DNA of 64,000 nt from Berghia stephanieae (Eukaryota > Mollusca > Gastropoda > Nudibranchia > Aeolidiidae), in contig CM067445.1 of assembly GCA_034508935.3 (NCBI GenBank), positions 8,058,792-8,122,791 on the forward strand, in the 5' to 3' direction. Made by a program: the position numbers and the translations under genes. Under the pieces are notes generated by a model. It searched no databases. It was not told where the DNA came from and saw only the letters and a program-made list of their open reading frames with translations. Below, piece after piece: positions 23,841 through 52,500 of this stretch. Position 1 is the stretch's first letter. Every line of letters begins with the position of its first letter.

Positions 23841-24244
23841 TACTAGTGATCGTTAAAGCAGGTGGTCGTTATATTCAGGTGGTTGTTAAGGCAGGTTTGA
23901 CTGTATCTTCATTTAGGAGAGTGGGTTTTGTGTCTTAAACTTCCAAATACTCACATTTTATTGATGCTATGCGTTCAGGTAGAATATAAAGATCATCTGC
24001 CAGCCGGATATAACATACCAACACACAAAAATAATATTGTAGATGTAGGTTAAACTTTAATAGTCCGATTGGTAGGCGTGAGTGAAAATAATCACCAAAA
24101 TGGCATCTGAAAACAATAACAAAGAGCTGACTGACGTCAATTTCGTTCCATTTATAATACCCTATTTTTATATTTTAAAATAATTTTAACGTGGAACTCT
24201 ATTCTGCTACTTTGCTTCATTTGGACATAATAGCAGGAAACCGC

Positions 24245-24435
24245 GATGGACCACATATGAATACTGACTCCACACCACATATCATAAATACTGACTTCAT
24301 ACCACACACACCATTAAGACTGACTTCACACCACACATATCATGTATACTGACTTCACACCACATATCACGAATACTGACATCACACCACCTATCATGAA
24401 TACTGACAGCACACCACATATCATGAATAATGACT
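24245..24435. repeat. Degenerate 25-30-bp minisatellite
   Basis: Repeats of 'catatcatgaatactgac' and 'ttcacaccac'. It abuts the duplicated terminal exon; one unit also follows the other exon copy at 25109. Confidence 0.8.
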
Positions 24436-24519
24436 TTATATAACAGATCCTGCTTGAGACATGAATTGTTGGAATATTTCGTGTTCGAATTCCGTCATCA
24501 GTTTATTGAGGGCATAGAT
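24436..24519 (-). CDS. Duplicated copy of the terminal exon of the Ser/Lys-rich gene
   Basis: This 84-bp block is nearly identical to the terminal exon at 25204-25121. It keeps the same acceptor (cgtttcag), the same phase, the same length and an open frame of 27 residues plus stop. It differs at a few residues: HEIFQQ rather than HERFQQ, and the end reads GSVI rather than GSNM, with stop TAA rather than TGA. It lies inside a larger direct duplication. It could be an alternative last exon, the real last exon with the other one skipped, or a dead copy; the open frame favours at least recent function. Confidence 0.55.
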   Translation of the reverse strand: MYALNKLMTEFEHEIFQQFMSQAGSVI

Positions 24520-24786
24520 CTGAAACGAGAATATGGATTTATAATTATTATAGTATCAACTTTTCTTATCAAATTGTTAAAAGTTTAAGTTCCCTCCATT
24601 GGATAGGGAGCTAGTTTATTACAAAGTACGCGTGCTATCAGAAAACCAATGTCAATGAATAGAGAAATATAAGATAGGGTATAGAGTATAGAAAGGTATC
24701 AGATGAAAACAGAGAATAATAATATCAAAGGTGTCAGAAAGCCAGACTCGGGATCTATTCGATGTGACACCCACTGCCTGGCTGGC

Positions 24787-24838
<52 letters not shown>

Positions 24839-24911
24839 GCAGGGAGAGTGAAAGAGAGAGTGAAGGGGAGAGAGAGAAGGAGAGAGAGTGAGGGAGAGAG
24901 GGAGAAAGAGA

Positions 24912-24955
<44 letters not shown>

Positions 24956-25035
24956 AGGGGTAGGGAGAGTGAAAGAGAGAGTGAAGGGGAGAGAGAGAAG
25001 GAGAGAGAGAGTGAGGGAGAGAGGGAGAAAGAGAA

Positions 25036-25081
<46 letters not shown>

Positions 25082-25120
25082 GAGAGAGAGAGATGTCGCA
25101 TTTGCCAATGAATACTGACT

Positions 25121-41791
<16,671 letters not shown>

Positions 41792-42054
41792 AGAAATAAA
41801 ATCCTAACTTCATTATAAATCATTGACTTTGAGTTTGAGTTGTCTTGTTGTCTACATTTCAGAAGTTAAAATTTTAATTAAAACTGTTGATACACCTTAA
41901 CAACGCAAAGGGACACTACTCTTATTTCATTGCTCTGAAAAACCAAAACTTCCGCTTGCGTTCATTTCACTTTTCACGTTGTCGACTCAAAGAACACGGC
42001 TACTGCCATCGACACTAATAATATTCTTACCATTACAACAAAAAGGAGGAGATA
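41792..42054. promoter_or_regulatory. Putative bidirectional promoter between NIP7 and the Ser/Lys-rich gene
   Basis: Only 263 bp separate the NIP7 start codon (plus strand) from the first visible coding exon of the minus-strand neighbour. No TATA box is evident for either side. The stretch is not repetitive, unlike nearly everything around it. A shared promoter is an inference from spacing; if the minus-strand gene has another 5' exon, the arrangement could be overlapping rather than divergent. Confidence 0.45.
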
Positions 42055-43527
42055 ATGCGACCATTAACAGAGCTAGAGACAAATACCTTTTTCAACAAAC
42101 TTTCCAAGTAGTGAGTCATTATTTAACATATTTTGTTTTCTCCAGTTCCACTCACTCTCACCACTACCACTCCCTCACTCTCATCATTATCTCATTCACT
42201 TCACTCACTCTCACTGGGAGGCCTTACGAAATCTCCTAGTGCTAAGGGAAGCAACTCAAATATTCCCCCAACTAACCCTAAGAAAAAATAAAACCACCTT
42301 TAACTCTAACCCTATTAGGAACAACAAAGGTGGCGTTTTTATGCACCTCCGTTGGAGGTGTACAAAAGCGCACCGTTTTTATGCACCTCCATTGGAGGTG
42401 TATAAAAACGCACCGTTCTTATGCACCTCTCTGTTGACGGTGATGGTAAATTAATGAAAATGTTGCTGCATACGTCCATGAGGTTTAAATAGTTTTAGAT
42501 TGTAGTTTAGCACGCTGCTTATTAGTTCATTAGTGATTGCCGATGTACGTATATACAATACAATGATAATAAATTAAAGAATAACAACAATAATTTAAAA
42601 AATCAAAGTAAAAAGAAACATGGCACGCACACAAATACTGATCTTAAATAAATAATTTTAGAAAATTTAAATCGAAGTTTTTGAAAAAAAAAAAAAAAAA
42701 AAAAAAAAGAAAGAAAGAAAGAAAAAAAAAAAAAAACAAAAATGATGTCTTTCTCAATAAAGTAAACTTTTTTTTAAAATGTCTACAACAGGAGTCGAAC
42801 TCAGTACTATCAAGGTTAGAGTCTGACAGCTTGTCCACTGCGCTACGGAGCCACCTGACTGTTCATCACATTTAATTTAATAATTTTCTAAAACAATATT
42901 TTAGCTTCAATGCAACTTCTATTTTCTGGTTTTATCTTTCGATTTTAAAAAATATTATTATTTATATAAATTCATTAACAAAAACATCCTACAGATGTCA
43001 CAATATAACTTTTCGCTATGTCCAAATACAGAAACACAATATCGCTGATGAAATTGGGTGGGATGCGCATGCGTGACGGAGGTGTATAAAAACGGTCTGT
43101 TAAGATATACCGTTGACGGAGGTGCATAAAAACACTGAAAACAAAAAGGAGGCCTTCCGAAAGCTCTCACATCCCCATATTCTTTCCTTTTGTGTATATT
43201 ATACTAAGGAAAAGGCTATTCGGACCCGAGTCTGAATTGCTTCCCTTGGCAATTCGGTCTTTGTAAACACACACACACACACACACACTCATGAGTATCT
43301 CTAAGTTATTAAAAACAGAATAAGAGATGGAAGTGAGTAGAAAAGTGCCAGAAGACAATAGAGAATAAAAATTTTCGCGGCGGTGATGGGGTTAGAACCG
43401 GTGACCTTATTGGTACGCCAACTCCGCCTGGCTGGTGAGAGTGTGACTCTACCTTATGAGCTATTCACGAACCCAACAAAAATTCGTATCTAACTCAGGT
43501 CATACAGAATAATCACACACACACCAC

Positions 43528-43563
<36 letters not shown>

Positions 43564-46500
43564 ACCCCAACAATCATTTCCACAACCCAAGAGCCGGCGG
43601 CTTTTTCTCTTTGATCTCGTATCACCATGTTCTCCCCTGCGTCGTTTGTGGGTTAACCCCATCGTCTACTTGAGAAGTCACTGGTTACCCCTTTACTAGT
43701 TGATCATTAATTTTCTCTCTGTATTCAACCAGTGCTTATTTTATTAATAGGCACCTAGTCCAGTATTATCTAATAACAGCGGCGTGGCGTATTGACTGCA
43801 TATGGTGGTGCCATGATAAGAAGAAGAAACAAACTTCTAAAACAGTGAACACGATCCAGAGGAGGGAGCACATGTTAAAAACTCTCTTTTTTGGAGAGGG
43901 GGGGGGGGGGGGGAGGAGGGTCGATGGTTTCTACGAGTGGACAAAACTCACAAAAACAAATAATTCATGAAAACAACAAGCCACAATACTGAGATACCAG
44001 TCCCGTATGAAAAGGTTTTTGTAATTATTCTTTGTCCACCAATTAAAGGATTGGATTTGATAGATAATGCAAGCAATATCTGATAAATGTAAATCAAAAG
44101 AGAGAAAAAAAAATATATGACAGAAATTACTTACTTTTAGTACTTGTAAAGAAAATCTGCACGGCGATGTTTCAAATTAAAGAATAATAACAATAATTTT
44201 AAAATTCAAAAGTAAAAAGAACCATGGCACACAAATACTGATCTCAAATAAATAAATAATTTTAGAAAATTAAAATCAAAGTTTTTTAAAAACATGATCA
44301 AAAGTTTTTGAAAAACAAAAACAAAAAAAAAAAGAAAGAAAGAAAGAAAAAAAAACAACTTAAAATGTTGTCTTTCTCAATAAAGTAAACTTTTTAAAAT
44401 AATGTCTACGATGGGAATCTAACCCAGTACAGTAGAACTCGGAAATAGTGAGTTCGACGGGTCCACTCCTGATTACTCGCTATTTCCGAGTTCTCGTTAT
44501 TCCCGAGTTGCCAGGAAAGGTTATAATATTGCTGTTTATTCCCCTCAGTGTGTAATTCGAGTAAAAGCCGTTGCCCCTATTTCAATTTCTTCACAGAAGT
44601 GGCAGAATGCTTGGTTTTTTGTTGTTTTTTGTGTGTTTTTTTTTTCAAGTAAAATCATGACTAGAAAAAAAAACAACAAGAACATAGAAGTGTGTGTGTG
44701 TGTGCGCACGAGTGTTTGTATGCACTCGGCATGTTTGATGAGGTAAGGAAGCGCATCACTCAATCACTGACCCATTGAAATAATGGTTCCACACTACCCT
44801 CTCTCGCTGATCGTGTCGTTCGTTAACGATGCTACTCGCTGACCGATGCTGCGAAGTGAGGCATGTTGACATGTGCTTACCTCGCGCGTCGAGTGGCACC
44901 ACATTAGGTGAATAATTGACCCCCACCCCAATACACACACACGCACACAAACCCAACCCCCACCCAAATTTGTTTCGCCTATTATGTACTACTACAGACT
45001 AGGCTACTATGTAATATTACTCGTAACGAAAAATAAGAAAAGAAAAGAGGCTAGGCTAAAAATATTTAAATTGCCATTGTCTCTTGTTTTGCTTTACTTC
45101 GTTCGCAGTCCTAGGCTGGGGCAGGAAATGCTCGTTATTTCCGAGTTGACCTCTTTTTCATACTCGCTACTTTCATGCTAATTTTATTGACTCAAATAAG
45201 GGTAAAAAAACGGGGATTTAGATTTTACTCGCTATTTCCGAGTTCTCTCTTTTTCTGAGTACGTTACTTTCATGTTCTACTGTATGTTCAAGGTTAGAGT
45301 CTGACAGCTTGTCCACTTCACTACGGAGCCACCTGACTGTTCAAAACATTTAATGTCTTTCTAAAGCATTATTTTACCTTCAATGCAACTTCTATTTTCT
45401 GGTTTTATATTTCGATTTTTTAAATTATTATTATTTCTATTTGAAAAAAACATCCTACAGATGACACAATATAACTTTCGCCATGTCCAAATACAGAAAC
45501 ACAATATCGCTGATGAAATTGGGTTGGATGCGCATGCGTGACGGAGGTGTATAAAAACGATCCGTTAAGATACACCATCAACGGAGGTGCATAAAAACAC
45601 TACGATTTTTAAAACTCTAGAACTAACCTTGATAGGTTTGTGAAAGTTTAAAATTTCCTAATATGACCATTGTTTTGATTCTCGGCCGCCATTTTGATTT
45701 GGGAAGCGGAAAGGTCACTTTGTGCCCCTGACTGCTCCAAAAATGTTGCTCATTGTTCTGTTTTTCAACTTGATTTCCTGATCACCATCCTCGCTGTCTG
45801 TGTGTTCTTCATTTTGTGTTCACAAAGTGACAATGGAAAAGCAAGTTGAAAAACAGAAACAATGAGCAAATTTTTAACGTGAAGTAAAGCTAGAGTTTAG
45901 TCTGCTATGGATAGACTGAGCGAAGAGTCGATGTTTACAAAACATACTTTTGTGCTAATACGAAGGCTCTTTCATAATTAACCGAAAAATGCCTGTAAAA
46001 TCCGCGTTTTTTATGCTATCAACAAAATTCTTGCACGTGTTCATACCTTGACTCGTCCTTCATTTCTCTACGTAACGGCCAAGTCTGTCGACACACTTCT
46101 GCCAACGCCGCACCATGGAATAGATACCCTCTCGGAAGAAATTTCCGTCAAGGTTTTGTAGCCATTTCATCGACATCAAAGCGCTTTCCTGCCAGCTCAC
46201 GTTTCAGTGGCCCAAAGAGGTGATAATCAGATGGTGCGAGGTCTGGACTGTGTGGTGGGTGTGGCAAAATCTCCCATCCATATTTCTCTAGCCAACCTTG
46301 CGTCACTCGTGCTGTGTGGGGTGTAGCGTTGTCGTGTTGCAAAATGACCCGTTGGTCAACTGCCCTGGGCGCTTTCTGCGAATAGCCTCCCTAAGCTTGT
46401 CAAGAGTTTGGCAGTACCTTGCAGCATTGATTGTTTCTCCAGGTTGTAAGGTTTCAAACAGAATAACACCACGACTGTCCCAGAAAACAGTTCCCATTAT

Positions 46501-49500
46501 TTTCTTTGCTGACCGCATGACTTTGAATTTCTTTGCGACAGGTGAGGATGGATGTTTCCATGTCATCGAATCTTGCTTTGTTTCTGGGGTGCAATGGTGC
46601 AACCAAATCTCATCACCGGTGACTATGCTGTCAAGAAAAGTCACATCGTACCCTAGAAAGTCTCCGCCGGCGTTGGCAGTATGCTCGTGAACCCTACCTG
46701 AGCTCTTGCTTCTTCTCAAAAGTTCCCTGCAGATGTCCAATCTTTGTTCTTTATGATTGTCTGTCAATTGCTTAGGAACCCATCTTGCGCTGACTTTTCT
46801 GTAGCCAAATTCATCAAATGCAATTCTATGGGCAGAAGTTTCCGAAATTTCAAGACTGCTTGCGATTTCATGAAGTTTCAACCTCCTGTCTTGACGAATA
46901 AGCTCATCAACTCACTTCACATTGTCTTCTGACGTCGCAGTTATCGAACGCCCTCTCCCTTCCCTCCCTGTCTGTCAAGTCGGAATGGCCGGCTTCAAAC
47001 AAATTACACCAGTGATAGACTTGTGTACGGCTTATAACATGCTCACTATATACACTGAAGTTCTTTATGAATTTCGGTAGGATTTGGGGATTTTATATTA
47101 TGAGTTTTTTCTTTATTTTGTTTTCAGCATTGGAGAGAACATCAAACTCTTGATTGATCGTAATGATGGTTCATACTGCTTTCGGCTTCACAATGACCGG
47201 ATCTATTATATGAGGTAAGTTTATTTAAATTTGGTTTCTACCGTTAATTAATGAATCCAAAATGTTTTTAAAGGAACAATTTACTCCATGTTCAGGGAAG
47301 TTAAATATAAAAAGGTTTTGAGTCTTACTGCTCATTTTTCTGTTTTTTTTTGATGCCATGGTATTAATTTTTGTTCAATACTTCTTCCAACAACTTTGTA
47401 TTAGCTTTGACAATGGAAGGAAGACGTTTGGACACCAGTAATAGAATTTATTTTTTCTCAGAGCCTGTCTGTCACTTTTCTGTTCATGTTTGATGTGTAA
47501 AACTGTTCATGGTTGATGCGTAAAACTGTTCGTGGTTGATGTGTAAAATATTCATGGTTGATGTGTAAAGCTGCACTCCCTGACTGAAGTAAAGAATAGA
47601 GGTTGTTTTCTTTTGTAGAGTTTTCATCTCATTAGACTTTCAAAGTTGCATTAAGCACACATTTTTGAAAATCTTCTTATAAGGTGTATTTGAAAATTTT
47701 AAGAATTATTTGATGAACTACAGAGAACATGTAAACCTGTGAACTTTTTAAAATTAAAATTCACAAAAAGATAAAAATTCAAAGAATTATTGACCCCTGC
47801 CCTCCCTCCCCCCCTCCCCCCCGCCTGCCTCACAAACTGTCTTATGTTCCTGTGGGCTAAAATTGACAAATGACCCAAAAAATGAGCTGTAGGCATCGAA
47901 AGAACAGCAGGAATGTCCCTGACAAAAAGGAATGGGAAGAGCTTATTTCAATTTTGAGAATCCATGCCAGATGATTTTCTAGAACTAGACCCTGTCTGTT
48001 TTTTCTCCAAAAACTAGTAAAATGCTTGTGCTTTGCTACGGAATATCTTAAAGGCTATGAAAGAAAGAAATATATATACAGTAAAATTACTTTAAACCGA
48101 AAGAAGCTAAACCGAAAAATACCTTAAACCGAAAAGAATTTAATAAATTGTACTAGTTTCTTCATTATCTTTGTACTAATTCTTACGATGAACCGAAATA
48201 CTTCTAAGAAGGACTTTCTTTAAACCGAAACAACTTGAGAGTACCTTCCCTTTTTCTCTCTCTATTTTTCTCCAAAAATTCGGGAAGGTGGCCACACGTA
48301 ATAATGCCCGGCGATATTAAAACACAGAGCGTAAGTATTGATGAGGTGATGGGTGGGGGGTAGGCAAACACTTCAATCACTGCACTTGGGTTTGGCCAGC
48401 ACCACTATCGAAGACTGGAAAAGGAAGACAACGGGTGACTGGCAGGCGAAAATTGAGGAAAGAGGGGGAGTTGGGGTGTAGAATCACGCAAGCAAGATGT
48501 TCTCGCTCGTGTGTTGATGCTTTGGAACTGACTGGATTTTCAACACGACAATAAGGAGGGGGGTGGTAGACAACTTACCATTGACATGCCATTTCATTTC
48601 CACTTTGATTAAATCTGTGTGTGAAATGGAGGGGGGGGGGGGGGGGGCTTCTATGTAATTAGGCATTTGAACCTAATGGCTTTTCAACAAAAGAGGGGTG
48701 TGTAGTAGACAGCTTAGCATTGACACGCCTTTTCATTTCCATTTCACTTCACCTCTGAGTAGCTGCGCATCATTCATGATCAATTATCGCACAAGAACTT
48801 TCGATCTTATTTTAGCTTTGCATTTTACTAAAAGAAAGCACTGTGCTTAAACGTTGGAGTTTAAAATCAAAATACTAAGTGTAGTCGATGAAAAAAAGGT
48901 TGATCAAGACGGAGATATGTAAAATAAGCGGCATCCCGAACTCAACTCTTTCAACAATTTTGAATTGAAAACGAAAACCCCCAAAAATATTTTTAAAACA
49001 CACCAAAAAAAAATAAAAAATTATAATAATAAAATTAAAAAAAATAATTTTTAAAATGGTTACGAAGACGGCATTTATTCAACAACTATTTAAGGGGAAA
49101 CCCATGATCATACGATTAAATGAGCAAATTTCTTAAATAGTTACTACCCTTGAAAAGCATCGAAAAACGGGAACTTGCTTTAAACCGAAATGGTTTAGAA
49201 GGTCCCCAAAATTTCAGTTTAAAGTAATTCTACTGTGTATATATATATATATATATAGGGATACTTGCTATTAACATTAACACATTTTACAATGGAGTTG
49301 AAATTAAATGAGCATGCTTATCTTATTCCATGGATTTCAATCTTATGTAACGAGGGATGTGGTTGTTGTGGAAGTGTTAGCGGATCATTTGAGTAGCAGG
49401 TGTTCACTAGTTCAGCTGGCCATGTGTCACGTTTTGTTCATCTTGTCTGTTTCCTAAACTACATGACTTACAACTGCACTCCCGCACGGATTCCTTGAAG

Positions 49501-52500
49501 GCTTTTGCATGTCCTGAGGAGTTCAAGGACGCCGTGCTGGAGTGCTTGATCATCTGGAAAAACATGTTCTTATCGAATGAATACTATAAGTGTACTGACT
49601 ACTGCTATCTTAAGTACTCGCCTGTCATCTGGTAGTTAGCCCCAAATATCCTGAGTTAAGGTGAATTGGGGGGGGGGGGGGGGGAGTGCACAGCGTTATC
49701 AGCTGTCCCAGTGAAATTCCGTCATAAATATGTCAAAATATTGTGCGGTTATGTGGTCTTGCGGTATGACACTCGCTTTTGGATCGGAAGATCCTGAATT
49801 CGAGTCTCACTCGGCGCATAGTTGAGTTCTTAGAAAAGTCTCTTTACTCACATTCTCATGTGTAAAATGAGAACCCTGGCGTTAACAGCATTGTCTCTAA
49901 TGGGGGAAAAAATTGTAATATCGCCCAACAGGCGTCATGTCTCGTTCTACGTGTTGCTGTTGGTCAGGGATCCTTTGTAAGGTGCTTTGACATGTTCAGT
50001 GGATATTGTGCTATATAAAAGCTCAAGTTTTTTAATTTGTTTTGCTTATAATTAATGATATTTCTATACACAATTTAAAGTCCCATCCGATATGAAGCAA
50101 AGGCTCAAGGCTTGACAATAAAAAACTTATTTTTATAATTAAGAATTAAATTTAATCCGAAGAGACTAATGAAAACTTCTAGTTTTTTCCAACAGGAAAA
50201 AGAAATAACAAAACAAAACAGGACACTCATGTACACAAAATAATATAAGTGCTGATTTCCATTTATAATTTATTTTTAAATTTTTATTCTCAGTGAAGAA
50301 GTCTTGAAAATTGGCAATTCTGCAGCCAGGGACCACCTTTTGAGTATAGGCTCTTGTTTTGGTAAATTTACCAAGACAGGCAAGTTTCACCTGCACGTCA
50401 CTGCATTGGACTACCTAGCACCGTATGCCAAGGTCTGTAAGAGTTTTAACAGCTGATTATGTTAGTTTTGTAGATGGGGGTTGTTTATGTTTGAATGATG
50501 GACACGTCGACGTGATACCTGTGGAGGAAATGGGTCACAATCCAGAGTGGGGTGGTGGTGGTGGTGGAGGGGGGGTAAGTGCAATGAACAAAAAAAAAAT
50601 AAAAATGAATATAGCACATTGCTGATGGTTTTCCTTGGATTCACGGAAATCCATGATTTAGGAGTCAGAAGAGGAAATATCCTCCGTTTTAAAAGCTTAC
50701 ATTTCCTCTTATCAAATGTACTGGCAGTAAGAGGCTTGATGTGTTGTGGATCAAATAGGTGCAGTTTCCCACTGTCTAGAAGTTAGCTAGAGTATCAATG
50801 TGTCTTATATTTTAAAAAATAGAAGATTTTATGCAGAGTGTTATTTACATTTGGTTTAATTTACTCTATCAAATTTCTTAGAATTTTTCAAGGTGTGACA
50901 ATCCTCATTTTATTTTCTACTATAAGTTGTATTGAGTATGCGAATCATGCACCACATATTAACAGTGGCCATTATTCAACAACTTCAGACCTGTTACTTT
51001 TATTAGACACGTTTTATATATTTAATAATAATAATAACAATTGTTATTATTATTATTCATAAAATAAATAAAATTCCCTTTATTCATCCCCAAGGGGAAA
51101 TTTGTCTTTAGGGTCTATTCCAAGGGAAGACTGGAATAACCCAGGCATCAGCCGCAGTGCAGCGCTGCAAAGTGAGCTAGGGCAAGGTGACTTGCTCAAG
51201 GCCACACAACGAGGCGGGTGGTCGAACTCGGTACCTTTTGGGTACGAAGCAAAGACCGTACCGCTGAGCCATGCTGCCCCCTAATTGGAGGCAATATCGG
51301 ATTTTATTTTAATTTTCCCATGGGTGCAACAAGGTTTCCGGCTTTTTGGAATGGATTTTAATTTCTTTCTGGCCTCTAGATCACCCCACATAATACTGTT
51401 TTTTTTCTTCCAAATGTCTCAAAATTTTAGAATTGGTTAGAAATGGATTTCGAGCTTTTTAGGCCCAACTGTTTTCCATCCTTGTATTCCACAGTACAAA
51501 GTTTGGCTGAAACCGTCGGCAGAACAGCAGTTCTTGTATGGCCATCACATCATGAAGTCAGGTCTTGGGAGGATTACAGAGACAACAGAACAGTATCAAG
51601 GAGTTATAGTCTATAACATGAATGATCTCCCTTTGGTAAGATGATGTGGTTTACTGACTGCTGTGTGTGTCACCTGTAACAAGCTTGTTAAGACGCAAGT
51701 GGCTTGAACCTGTAACAAGCTTGTTAAGACACAATGGCTTGAACCTGTAACAAGCTTGTTAAGACACAGTGGCTTGAACCTGTAACAAGCTTGTTAAGAC
51801 ACAGTGGCTTGAACCTGTAACAAGCTTGTTAAGACGCAAGTGGCTTGAACCTGTAACAAGCTTGTTAAGACACAGTGACTTGAACCTGTAACAAGCTTGT
51901 TAAGACGCAAGTGGCTTGAACCTGTAACAAGCTTGTTAAGACACAATGGCTTGGACCTGTAACAAGCTTGTTAAGACACAAGTGGCTTGAACCTGTAACA
52001 AACTTGTTAAGATGCAAGTGGCTTGAACCTGTATCAAGCTTGTTAAGACACAGTGGCTTGAACCTGTAACAAGCTTGTTAAGACGCAAGTGGCTTGAACC
52101 TGGAACAAACTTGTTAAGATGCAAGTGGCTTAAACCTGTAACAAGCTTGTTAAGATGCAAGTGGCTTGAACCTGTAATAAGCTTGTTGAGACGCAAGTGG
52201 TTTGAACCTGTAACAAGGTTGTTAAGACGCAAGTGGCTTGAACCTGTAACAAGCTTGTTAAGACTCAAGTGGCTTGAACCTGTATCAAGCTTGTTAAGAC
52301 ACAGTGGCTTGAACCTGTAACAAGCTTGTTAAGACGCAAGTGGCTTGAACCTGGAACAAACTTGTTAAGATGCAAGTGGCTTAAACCTGTAACAAGCTTG
52401 TTAAGATGCAAGTGGCTTGAACCTGTAATAAGCTTGTTGAGACGCAAGTGGTTTGAACCTGTAACAAGGTTGTTAAGACGCAAGTGGCTTGAACCTGTAA

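Noticed and set aside
23957-24001. Short minus-strand exon encoding DDLYILPERIASIK between an AG and a GTGAGT
   Set aside because: It would lie after the stop of both terminal-exon copies, and the sequence contains AATAAA, so a 3' UTR polyadenylation signal is equally likely.
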